Positions 34,057-45,855 of a DNA stretch of 64,000 nt are shown here, one piece after another. Made by a program: the position numbers and the translations under genes. Source of the stretch: Acidimicrobiales bacterium. GTDB lineage: Bacteria > Actinomycetota > Acidimicrobiia > Acidimicrobiales > DATDAH01. Where the stretch lies: assembly GCA_016794585.1 (NCBI GenBank), contig JAEUJM010000016.1, positions 1-64,000 of the forward strand, read 5' to 3'. The notes under the pieces were generated by a model. It worked only from the letters and a program-made list of their open reading frames with translations. It did no database searches and was not told where the DNA came from. Positions within the stretch are counted from its first letter, which is position 1. The number at the start of each line of letters is the position of its first letter.

Positions 34057-35616
34057 GTGCACCCGGGACACCACGTGCTCGAGGCGCCGGACCGGGCGGC
34101 GCTCGTCGTCGCCGGCACCGGTGAGACCACGACGTTCCGCGAGCTGGACGACGGCTCGAACCAGCTGGCCCGGGTCTTCTGGGAGGCGGGGCTGCGGCCC
34201 GGGGACCACGTCGCCCTGTTCAGCGAGAACCACCCGCGGTACTTCGAGGTCTACTGGGCCGCGCTGCGGTCCGGCCTCTACCTCACGCCCATCAACCGCT
34301 CGCTCACGGCGGCGGAGGTGGCGTTCATCGTCGAGGACTGCTCGGCCCGCATCGTCGTGTGCTCGGAGCTCCTCGGCGACGTCGCCCAACAGCTCCCCGC
34401 TCTCGTCCCGGGCGTGCAGTGGCTCATGTACGACGGCTTCCGCCCCGGCTTCGACAGCTACGAGGAGGCCGTCGGCGCCCAGCCGTCGACGCCGTTGGAC
34501 GACCAACCGCTCGGGGAGGTCATGTTCTACAGCTCGGGGACCACGGGCCGGCCGAAGGGGATCGTGCGCCCGCTCAGCGGGAAGTCGATCGACTCGAACC
34601 CGGGCGGGAAGATGGCCAGGAACTTCCTGGGGATGGGCGACGGGGCGGTGTACCTCTCGACCGCCCCGCTCTACCACACGGCCGCGTTGGGCTTCGCGGC
34701 GGCCACCCAGGCCCTGGGTGGCACGTGCGTGCTGATGGAGCGCTTCGACGCCGAGGAGGCGCTGCGGTGCATCGAGATCTACGGCGTCACGCACACCCAG
34801 TGGGTGCCCACCATGTTCAAGCGCCTGCTCGACCTGCCCGAGCAGACCCGGGAGCGCTACGACCTCGCCACCCACGAGGTGGCGCTGCACGGCGCCGCGC
34901 CGTGCCCCGTGGAGCTCAAGCGCGGGATCATCGAGTGGTGGGGTCCCATCGTGCTGGAGTACTACGGCGCCACCGAGGGCAACGGGATGACGGTCATCGA
35001 CTCCCACGAGTGGCTGCACCACGTCGGCTCGGTGGGCCGGCCGGTCTTCGGGTCGATCCACATCTGCGACGAGCGCGGCGAGCCCGTGCCCACCGGTGAG
35101 GACGGCCTCGTCTACTTCGAGCGGGAGACGCTCCCGTTCGCCTACCACAACGACGACGCCAGGACGGCCGCCACCTGCCACCCCGAGCACCCGCTCTGGA
35201 CCACCCTCGGCGACGTCGGCCACGTCGACGAGGAGGGGTACCTCTACCTGACCGATCGCCAGGAGTTCCTGATCATCTCCGGGGGCGTCAACATCTACCC
35301 GGCGGAGAGCGAGCTGCTGCTGCTGACCCACCCGCTGGTCGCCGATGTCGCGGTCATCGGGGTGCCCGACGCCGAGTTCGGCGAGTCGGTGAAGGCGATC
35401 GTGGAGCTCCGGGCGGGTGACGCCGGCACGCCGGAACGCGAGGCCGAGCTCATCGAGTTCTGCCGATCCCAGCTGGCCCACTTCAAGTGCCCGCGCTCGA
35501 TCGACTTCGTCGACGCGCTGCCCCGACTGGAGACCGGGAAGCTCGCCAAGAAGGCGTTGCGAGACCGCTACCGGGAGGCCGCGGCAGGAAGCGGCTGGAC
35601 GAGCGGGTCCGGGTGA
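34057..35616 (+). CDS. Acyl-CoA synthetase (AMP-forming, FadD-like)
   Basis: ANL-superfamily ligase of 519 aa that activates a carboxylate to its CoA thioester with ATP. The phosphate loop is YSSGTTGRPKG; EYYGATEGNG is the acyl-AMP motif; TLGDVGHVDEEGYLYLTDR is the hinge motif; and the catalytic Lys is in ETGKLAKKALR. The start is the leaderless GTG 34057. The TetR palindrome upstream ties it to the two preceding operons. It would load substrate for the hydratase/dehydrogenase set at 24661-28751. FadD-type substrates range from fatty acids to steroid side chains. Confidence 0.93.
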   Translation: MHPGHHVLEAPDRAALVVAGTGETTTFRELDDGSNQLARVFWEAGLRPGDHVALFSENHPRYFEVYWAALRSGLYLTPINRSLTAAEVAFIVEDCSARIVVCSELLGDVAQQLPALVPGVQWLMYDGFRPGFDSYEEAVGAQPSTPLDDQPLGEVMFYSSGTTGRPKGIVRPLSGKSIDSNPGGKMARNFLGMGDGAVYLSTAPLYHTAALGFAAATQALGGTCVLMERFDAEEALRCIEIYGVTHTQWVPTMFKRLLDLPEQTRERYDLATHEVALHGAAPCPVELKRGIIEWWGPIVLEYYGATEGNGMTVIDSHEWLHHVGSVGRPVFGSIHICDERGEPVPTGEDGLVYFERETLPFAYHNDDARTAATCHPEHPLWTTLGDVGHVDEEGYLYLTDRQEFLIISGGVNIYPAESELLLLTHPLVADVAVIGVPDAEFGESVKAIVELRAGDAGTPEREAELIEFCRSQLAHFKCPRSIDFVDALPRLETGKLAKKALRDRYREAAAGSGWTSGSG

Positions 35617-35666
35617 GCTAGAAATCATGCGAATAGTACGCAGCGGCAATCGAGGGGAGCGCTGGG

Positions 35667-37190
35667 ATGGGACGAGGACGACGATGTGGGGCACGGTGGC
35701 ATCGATCGACGGGGGCGGCACTCGTGCTCGCGTTCGCCTTGGTGGCGGCCGGGTGCAGCAGCAGCGATGACGGCGGCGGTGAGAATGCCTCCGGCGACGG
35801 CACCACGACGAGCGCCCCGGCGCCGGTCGAGGACAGCCACTTCACCGGTACGGACACCTTCTGCACCGCCGTGGAGGGGGAGCCGGCCGAGGCCCCGACC
35901 GCCAGCGACGACGGCATCACCGCAGATTCCATCACGCTGACCCACGTGCGCCTGCAGCTGGAGGACCTCGAGAGCATCGGCTTCGCGACCGATCTGGGTG
36001 ACCAGAACGACTACGCGCAGACCTTCGTCGACGTCGTCAACGACCAGTGCGGCGGCATCAACGGGCGCCAGATCGACCTCCAGAACGTCGAGGTCCCGGT
36101 CCCCGGCTTCGCCCCCGACGCCGACGCTGCCGCCCAGGAGGCCTGCATCAACGTCGCCGAGGAGCAGCGGTCGGTCGCGGCGTGGTCGAACAGCGGGGTC
36201 GGCGTGCCGCTCGCCAGCTGCCTGACGGGACCGAACGACGTCATCTTCCTGACGACGTACGACCTCAGTGCGACGGACTTCGAGGAGTCCGACGGTCGCC
36301 TGTTCTCCGTCTCGCACTCGCCCACGGACATCCTCCGGTACGCCGCGCTCGAGCTCGGCCCGGACCTGGAAGGCAAGAAGATCGGCATCGTCCACGGCGA
36401 CACCGACCCCGATCCGCAGGTGGCGGAGGAGGGCCTCGTCCAGACGCTGGAGGAGCAGGGCCTCGAGGTCGTCCGCGTGGACACCATCGGCTGCCCGGAC
36501 GGGCCACCGTGCACCGAGGGCGTTCGGGAGTCGGTGCAGGGGATGCTGGCCGACGAGGTCGACGTCATCTTCCCGCTGCTCGACACGACGTCGTTGCCTG
36601 GCTACCTCGCCGAGATGGTCACCCAGGGCGCCGAGCCCGGCGACATCCAGTTCTACAACACCAGCTTCCTCGCCCAGGACAGCGAGCTGGTCACCGGCAA
36701 GATCGTCGAGTTCGGCGGTGAGGACGCCGCCGCCCTGTACGACGGCGCCGTGTTCATCAGCGGGGCGCAGTCCGGCCAGCAGCGCGAGGACGCGTTCGAG
36801 CCGGACCCGTTCACCCAGATGTGCAACGAGGTGTACGCCGAGAACAGCGCCGCCGCCGGCGGAACGGTCTTCGACCCGACGGCCGGTGACGACGAGGCCC
36901 GCTTCTACAGCTCGGTGTCGGGTCACTGCGCCATGGTGCGGATGCTCGCTCGGGCGATCGAGGCCGCCGGCCCCGACCCGTCCCGAGAGGACATCGCCGC
37001 CGCCCTGGGCAACCTGGGCGACGTGGACCTCGGTGAGGGTGCGCCCGGTAGCTTCACCCCGGGCAAGCCCACCGCGCCGGATGCCATCACCCGGCTCCAG
37101 TTCCAGTATCCGTGCCAGATCGAAGCGGACACGGAGCAGGGCCACTGCGTCCAGTCGGAGGGGGACTTCCTCCCGATCCCGGAGGGTTGA
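35667..37190 (+). CDS. ABC importer substrate-binding lipoprotein (branched-chain amino-acid/LivJ type)
   Basis: Secreted, lipid-anchored receptor, 507 aa. The signal peptide ends in the lipobox LVAAGC, followed by a Ser/Asp/Gly-rich spacer. The type I periplasmic-binding fold (LivJ/AmiC family) is seen in ITLTHVRLQLEDLES, QCGGINGRQIDLQNVEV and KKIGIVHGDTDPDPQV. It has ATG 35667 with a GGGGAG ribosome site. Longer than usual LivJ (about 370 aa), as in actinobacterial receptors for aromatic acids or steroids. It overlaps by 1 nt the gene for the MFS-LivF fusion, and the LivHMG fusion follows. Confidence 0.9.
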   Translation: MGRGRRCGARWHRSTGAALVLAFALVAAGCSSSDDGGGENASGDGTTTSAPAPVEDSHFTGTDTFCTAVEGEPAEAPTASDDGITADSITLTHVRLQLEDLESIGFATDLGDQNDYAQTFVDVVNDQCGGINGRQIDLQNVEVPVPGFAPDADAAAQEACINVAEEQRSVAAWSNSGVGVPLASCLTGPNDVIFLTTYDLSATDFEESDGRLFSVSHSPTDILRYAALELGPDLEGKKIGIVHGDTDPDPQVAEEGLVQTLEEQGLEVVRVDTIGCPDGPPCTEGVRESVQGMLADEVDVIFPLLDTTSLPGYLAEMVTQGAEPGDIQFYNTSFLAQDSELVTGKIVEFGGEDAAALYDGAVFISGAQSGQQREDAFEPDPFTQMCNEVYAENSAAAGGTVFDPTAGDDEARFYSSVSGHCAMVRMLARAIEAAGPDPSREDIAAALGNLGDVDLGEGAPGSFTPGKPTAPDAITRLQFQYPCQIEADTEQGHCVQSEGDFLPIPEG

Positions 37191-39441
37191 TGCAGCACGA
37201 GGACGACGGCGCGGCCAGCACGCGCAACGGGACCAACCCCCACACCGCCCCGGCCAGCCTGGCCGGGGCGGTGCTGGCGGAGGAGGCCAAGAGCCAGCAG
37301 GTCCACGCCGAGCGATCGGCCGATGTCGTCCTCCCCGATGACCTGTTGCCCGGCGTCGACGTGGCACCCATGAGCCTGCGGGAGACCCTGCGGGCGGGCG
37401 GACTGGCCATGATGGTCGTCATCGTGCTGGTCACGATCGTCGAGGAGTTCAACCGCCAGACCACCACCGTCCTCGGCCCGGACATCCAGAGCACCTTCTC
37501 GATCAGCGACACGAAGCTCGTCGGCATCGCCTCGTTCGGGGGGGTGGCCCTCGTGCTGGGTGCGGTGCCGTTGGGCTGGCTCGCCGACCGGGTCTCACGG
37601 CGTCTCATCGTCGTGGTCTCGTTGCTCGTCGCCAGCCTCGGCCTCGTGCTGGTCGCGGCGTCGGTGAACACCTTCCAGCTGTTCTGGGCGTTCACCCTGA
37701 TCGGCTTCGGGGCCGCCTACTCGAACCCGGTCTACGGCTCGCTGATCGCCGACCAGTACCCGATCCCCGGTCGGGGTCGGGCATTCGCGCTCTACGCGAT
37801 GGCCACCCCGATCGGCCTCATGCTGGGGCCGTTCGTCGCGGGCGCCGTCGCCGACCTCGCCGGCGGCCCGGAAGGCTGGCGCACGGTGTACGTGACCATC
37901 GCCGCCGTGGTCGTGGTCTTCGCGATCGGCGCCGCCGTGTTCCTGAAGGACCCGGCTCGGGGCCGCTTCGAGCAGGAGCTCGTGCTCGGCGAACTCCTCG
38001 ACGAGAAGACCACCAAGCAGGAGCTGCCCATCACCATCGCCACCGCCTACCAGCGGATGAAGAAGATCAAGACCTTCTGGTTCGTGTGCACGGGCCTCGG
38101 TGTCCTCGGCTTCGCCTTGATCACGGTCCCGCTGCAGCTCGGCCTGCTGCTCCGGGACGGCTACCAGTACGGCGCCTACACCCGCGGCTGGATGCTCTCG
38201 CTCGCCCAGATCCCCGCGGTCGTGGCCATGATCGCCGCCGGGTATCTCTACGACCGGGCCTTCCGTGAGAATCCCGAGCGCATGGTGCGCCAGGCCGGGC
38301 TCTTCATCGTCGCCTTCGGTCTGGTGCTCGTGGTCGGCCTGCGCTTCGACTCGATCGTCCTGCTCATCGGTTTCTACGCACTGGCGGGCGCCTGCACCAG
38401 CGCCGCCCTCGTCGCCGTGGGCCCGATCGTCTCGTCCGTCTCTCCCTACCGGCTGCGCGCCCAGGCCTTCGCCATCGTGCCGGTCTTCACCTTCCTCATG
38501 GGCGGGTTCTTCGGGAGCCTGCTCGTCGGCGCGCTCTCCGATGCCCACGGCCAGCGCACCGCACTCACGATCGTCGTGCCGCTGTCGGCCACGATCGGTG
38601 GCCTCCTCTTCTTCTCCGGTGGCCGCTACCTCAAGCGCGACATCTCGCTCGCGGTGGAGGACCTCCTCGAGGAGCAGCAGGAACAGCAGCGCATGCGCCG
38701 GTCGCCCGGCGACATCCCGGCCCTCCAGGTCCGCAACCTCGACTTCAGCTACGGCCCGGTGCAGGTGCTCTTCGACGTCGACCTCGAGGTGGCCAAGGGC
38801 GAGGTCGTGGCCCTCCTCGGCACGAACGGCGCCGGCAAGTCGACCCTGCTGCGAGCGATCAGCGGCCTCGGCATCCCCGACCGCGGCGTCGTCCGGCTCA
38901 ACGGCCAGGCTCTGACCTACGTCGAGGCCGAGGTGCGGTTCCAGGTCGGCGTGGTCCAGCTCCGCGGCGGCGCCGGCGTGTTCCCCGAGCTCACGGTGGC
39001 GGAGAACCTGCGCACGGCGCTCCTGGCCAGCCACTTGCCGTCGCACGAGGTCCAGGAGCGGGTCGCGAAGGCGATGGACCTGTTTCCGGTGCTGACGAGC
39101 CGGTCGGGGACCGCCGCCGGCCAGCTGTCGGGTGGCCAGCAGCAGATGCTGGCCCTCGCCATGGCCCTGGTCCACGAGCCCGAGGTCCTGCTCATCGACG
39201 AGCTCTCCCTCGGGCTGGCGCCGACGGTGTTGCAGGAGCTGCTCGTGGTCGTGGCCCGCCTGAAGGCGGAGGGCCAGACGATGGTCATCGTCGAGCAGTC
39301 GCTCAACGTCGCGCTCGCGTTCGCCGACCGGGCCGTCTTCATGGAGAAGGGCCGGGTGCAATTCGAGGGTCCGGCCCAGGAGCTGCTCGAGCGCGACGAC
39401 CTGGCCAAGGCGGTGTTCCTCGGCGGGGAACGGGGAAGCGG

Positions 39442-39445
<4 letters not shown>
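37190..39445 (+). CDS. Fused MFS transporter and LivF-type ABC ATPase
   Basis: A 751-aa fusion. After a charged N-terminal region, about 12 hydrophobic helices form a major-facilitator domain with the MFS loop motif GWLADRVSRR, then NPVYGSLIADQYPIPGRGRA. From about residue 505 there is an ABC ATPase: Walker A GTNGAGKST, signature LSGGQQQ, Walker B VLLIDELSLGL and switch His replaced by Gln in IVEQS, as in LivF. ATG 37190 overlaps the receptor stop. The ABC half should pair with the LivG domain of the next protein; what the MFS half moves is unknown. Confidence 0.88.
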
Positions 39446-42314
<2,869 letters not shown>

Positions 42315-42318
<4 letters not shown>

Positions 42319-43808
42319 CGCGGATCGGCCACTGGATCGCCGGCAAGGCCGTCGAAGGTGCCTCCGGTCGATCGGCACCCGTGTTCGACCCGGCGACGGG
42401 CCGCCAGACCGCCACGGTCGCCTTGGCGTCGACCGCGGAGGTCGACGACGCGGTCGCCGCCGCGAAGGCGGCGTTCCCCGAGTGGCGGGCCACCTCCGTG
42501 GCCCGACGGGCCTCGATCCTGTTCGAGCTGCGCGAGCTGATGGTGCGCCGCCGCCACGACCTGGCCGCACTGGTCACCGCCGAGCACGGGAAGGTCCTCG
42601 CCGACGCCGCCGGCGAGGTGGCCAGAGGGTTGGAGAACGTCGAGTTCGCGTGCGGCGTGCCGACGCTGCTCCAGGGCGCCTTCACGGAGCAGGCCTCGAC
42701 CGGTGTCGACGTGACCACGATCCGCCAGCCCGTCGGGGTGCTGGCCGGGATCACCCCGTTCAACTTCCCGGTGATGGTGCCGTGCTGGATGTTCGCCACC
42801 GCCATCGCCTGCGGCAACACGTTCGTGCTCAAGCCGTCCGAGCGCGACCCGTCGGCGTCGCTCCTGCTGGCCGAGCTGGTGGCCGAGGCCGGCGTTCCCG
42901 ACGGCGTCTTCAACGTGGTCCAGGGCGACCGTGAGGCGGTCGACCGGCTGGTGGACCACCCGGAGGTCGCCGGCGTCAGCTTCGTGGGCTCGACGCCCGT
43001 CGCCTGCTCGATCTACGCCCGGGCGGCCGCCGCCGGCAAGCGCGTCCAGGCGCTCGGTGGGGCCAAGAACCACATGATCGTGCTGGCCGACGCGGACGTC
43101 GGCCTCGCCGCCGACGCCGCCGTCTCGGCCGCCTTCGGCTCGGCCGGCGAGCGCTGCATGGCCGTCTCGGTGGTCGTGGCTGTGGGTGCCGTGGCCGACC
43201 CGCTGGTCGAGGCCATCGCCGAGCGCACGTCGGCGCTGGTGGTCGGCCCGGGCACCGAGGACGAATCGGAGATGGGCCCGCTGATCACCGCCGAGCACCG
43301 GGACCGGGTGGCGTCCTACGTCGACGCCGCCGAGTCCGCCGGCGCCGCCGTGGTGGTCGACGGTCGGGCCTGCGCCGTCGCCGGCCACGCGGACGGCTTC
43401 TTCCTCGGCCCCACCCTGGTCGACACCGTCGATCCCGCCATGTCGGTCTACGCCGACGAGGTCTTCGGGCCGGTGCTGTCCGTCGTGCGGGTCGACACTT
43501 TCGAGGAGGCGGTCGAGCTCATCGCCCGGAGCCCCTACGGCAACGGCACCGCCATCTTCACCCGTGACGGCGGCGCCGCCCGCCAATTCCAGTTCGAGGT
43601 GGAGGCCGGGATGGTCGGCATCAACGTGCCGATCCCGGTGCCCGTGGCCTACCACTCGTTCGGCGGGTGGGGGCAGTCGCTGTTCGGCGACACCCACATC
43701 TACGGGCCGGAGGGCATTCGATTCTGCACCCGCACGAAGGTTGTCACCGCGCGGTGGCCCGATCCGGCGACCAGCACGGTCGACCTCGGCTTCCCCCGCA
43801 CCCACTGA
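42315..43808 (+). CDS. mmsA: CoA-acylating methylmalonate-semialdehyde dehydrogenase-like (MmsA)
   Basis: Aldehyde dehydrogenase of 497 aa. ITPFNFPVMVP and FVLKPSERDPSA are the NAD-binding blocks; the catalytic Cys is in GSAGERCMA. The general-base Glu region reads QALGGAKNHMIV, lacking the Glu of ordinary aldehyde dehydrogenases, which is the hallmark of the CoA-acylating MmsA group. It converts (methyl)malonate semialdehyde-type compounds to acyl-CoA. GTG 42315 overlaps the ABC gene's stop, so it is in the transporter operon. It could finish the pathway begun by the aminotransferase at 49774. Confidence 0.92.
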
Positions 43809-43833
43809 TCTCCCGACCCCGAAAGGTCCCCGC

Positions 43834-44592
43834 ATGACCGCATCCCCCTTCGACCTGCACGGAAGAGTGGCCGTCGTCACCGGTGCCAGCTCCGGCATCG
43901 GTGCCGAGATCGCCCGCGCCCTCGGCGAGGCCGGGAGCCAGGTCGTCCTCGTCGGCCGGTCGGTCGAGCGCCTCGCCGACGCCGAGGCCGCCGTGGCGGC
44001 CACCGGGGCGGACGCGCTGAGCGTGGCCGCCGACCTCTGTGCCGACGACGGTCCCGCGGCGGTGGTGGCGGCGGCGGTCGAGCGGTTCGGCCGCATCGAC
44101 GTGCTCGTGCACTCGGCCGGCATCTACGAGCAGGCGTCGCTGGCCGACAGCACGGACGCGGTGATCGACGCCCAGTGGGCCACGAACGCCCGGGCCCCGT
44201 ACCGGCTCACCCGGGAGGCGCTGCCGCACCTCGGGCGCGGCAGCTCGGTGATCTTCCTCTCCTCGACCGCCGGCCACGTGGGCTCGGCGAACGACTCCGC
44301 CTACTGCGTCTCGAAGGGGGCGGTGGAGATGCTGGTCAAGGCCCTCGGGGTCGAGCTCGCCCCCCAGGGCATCCGGGTCAACGCGGTCGCCCCGGGCAAC
44401 GTGCGCACCCCCATGAACGCCGCCTTCTTCGCCGACGCCGAGGTCAAGGCGTCGGTCGAGGCGGCCACGCCCGCCGGTCGGATCGGCGAGGTCACGGACA
44501 TCAGCCCGGCGGTGGTCTACCTGGCCTCCGCGGCGTCGGCCTGGGTGCACGGCACCAGCCTGCGCGTCGACGGTGGGGAGACGGCGCAATGA
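43834..44592 (+). CDS. SDR-family oxidoreductase
   Basis: A 252-aa classical short-chain dehydrogenase. TGASSGIG is the coenzyme motif, HSAGI replaces NNAG, and the catalytic residues lie in LSSTAGHVGSANDSAYCVSKGAV (Ser, Tyr, Lys). The Arg in LVGRSVERL after strand 2 favours NADP. It starts at ATG 43834, with an AAAGG ribosome site, 25 bp after the mmsA-like gene, and its stop overlaps the PLP decarboxylase ATG. Likely oxidises or reduces a hydroxyl/keto intermediate; specificity is not visible. Confidence 0.9.
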   Translation: MTASPFDLHGRVAVVTGASSGIGAEIARALGEAGSQVVLVGRSVERLADAEAAVAATGADALSVAADLCADDGPAAVVAAAVERFGRIDVLVHSAGIYEQASLADSTDAVIDAQWATNARAPYRLTREALPHLGRGSSVIFLSSTAGHVGSANDSAYCVSKGAVEMLVKALGVELAPQGIRVNAVAPGNVRTPMNAAFFADAEVKASVEAATPAGRIGEVTDISPAVVYLASAASAWVHGTSLRVDGGETAQ

Positions 44593-45848
44593 CCGATCGC
44601 TTCCCGAGCGGTATCGACCACTACGACTTCGGCGACGAGCTCAGCCGGCTCGAGCGGGCCTCGCGCTTCCACGAGTGGACCCGGAACTTCTTCGACGAGG
44701 GCCCGCACCTGGTGGCCTGCCCGGAGCTGCCCTGGGGCGACGAGGTGCGCCACCGGTCGATCGAGGCCTACGAGCGCTTCGTGCACGGCGAGACGTGGAT
44801 CACGGGTGGCGGAGCCCGGGAGATGGAGGCCGAGATCGTGTCGTGGATGGGCGGCATCCTCGGCGCCGCCGAGCCCGCCGGGTTCGTCACCTCCGGCGGG
44901 TCGGAGTCGAACATGTGCGCCATCCTGGCGGGGCGCGAGCGGTCGGGGATCACCACGGGCGGCAGCCTCGTGTACCCGGCCAACGCCCACTACTCCGTCC
45001 CCAAGCTGTGCCGGATGTTCGGGCTCGAGCCGATCGTCGTGCCGTCGGTCGAGGGCTCGCTCTACGAGGTGGACGTCGAGGCCTACGCCGCGGCGATCCG
45101 CCCGGACACGGTGGCCCTCTTCACCACGGCGGGCACGTGGGCCTACGGCACGGTCGACCCCATCGAGGCCATCGGGGAGATCGCCCTCGAGCGCGACCTG
45201 CATCTGCACGTCGACGGTGCCTTCGGGGGCTACATCCTCCCGTTCCTCGAGCGCTCGGGGTACGACACCGAGCTCCCCCTCTGGGACTTCCGGGTGCCGG
45301 GGGTCAGCACCATCAGCGCCGACCTCCACAAGAACGGCATGGCGCCGCCGCCGGCCGGGACGTTGTTCTTCCGCGACGCCGGCGTGCTCGAGCACGCCAA
45401 GGCCGTCTGCCCGCCGAACGGGACGATGACGGGCACCCGGGGCACCGGCCCCATCGCCGGGGCCTGGACCATGGTGAAGCTGCTCGGCGAGGAGGGCTAC
45501 CAGGCCGTGTCGCTGAAGTCGATGGCGCTGCGCGACGAGCTGATCGCCGGCGCCACCGCCATCGACGGCCTGTCGATCTACCCGGGCACCCGCATCAACA
45601 TCGCTCTGATCGTCAGCGACGAGCTCGACCTGCGGCCGGTGGCCACCGAGCTGCGCGACCGGGGCTGGATGTTCTCGGCGCGGGCGGTGCCGGAACCGGT
45701 CAGCATCGTGGTCGTGCCCATGCCCCACAACCACGGCCAGGTGGGCCCGTTCCTCGACGACCTGCGCGACGCCATGGAGCTGGCCGTGCCCTTCGACGGC
45801 GCGGCGGCCGGGGCCGACGGCGGCCCGGTCTCCCAGTACGGCTTCTGA
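44589..45848 (+). CDS. PLP-dependent group II decarboxylase/lyase-like protein
   Basis: A 419-aa fold-type I enzyme akin to glutamate/tyrosine decarboxylases and sphingosine-phosphate lyase. FVTSGGSESNMCAILAGRE binds the cofactor phosphate, HVDGAFGGY supplies the PLP-ring Asp, and SADLHKNGMAPPPAG holds the Schiff-base Lys. The DxHKxG variant with Pro-Pro differs from the usual DxHK[WYL] of amino-acid decarboxylases. ATG 44589 overlaps the SDR stop as ATGA. Within the operon it may decarboxylate or cleave an amino-acid-like intermediate. Confidence 0.88.
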   Translation: MTDRFPSGIDHYDFGDELSRLERASRFHEWTRNFFDEGPHLVACPELPWGDEVRHRSIEAYERFVHGETWITGGGAREMEAEIVSWMGGILGAAEPAGFVTSGGSESNMCAILAGRERSGITTGGSLVYPANAHYSVPKLCRMFGLEPIVVPSVEGSLYEVDVEAYAAAIRPDTVALFTTAGTWAYGTVDPIEAIGEIALERDLHLHVDGAFGGYILPFLERSGYDTELPLWDFRVPGVSTISADLHKNGMAPPPAGTLFFRDAGVLEHAKAVCPPNGTMTGTRGTGPIAGAWTMVKLLGEEGYQAVSLKSMALRDELIAGATAIDGLSIYPGTRINIALIVSDELDLRPVATELRDRGWMFSARAVPEPVSIVVVPMPHNHGQVGPFLDDLRDAMELAVPFDGAAAGADGGPVSQYGF

Positions 45849-45855
45849 GGTCGAC

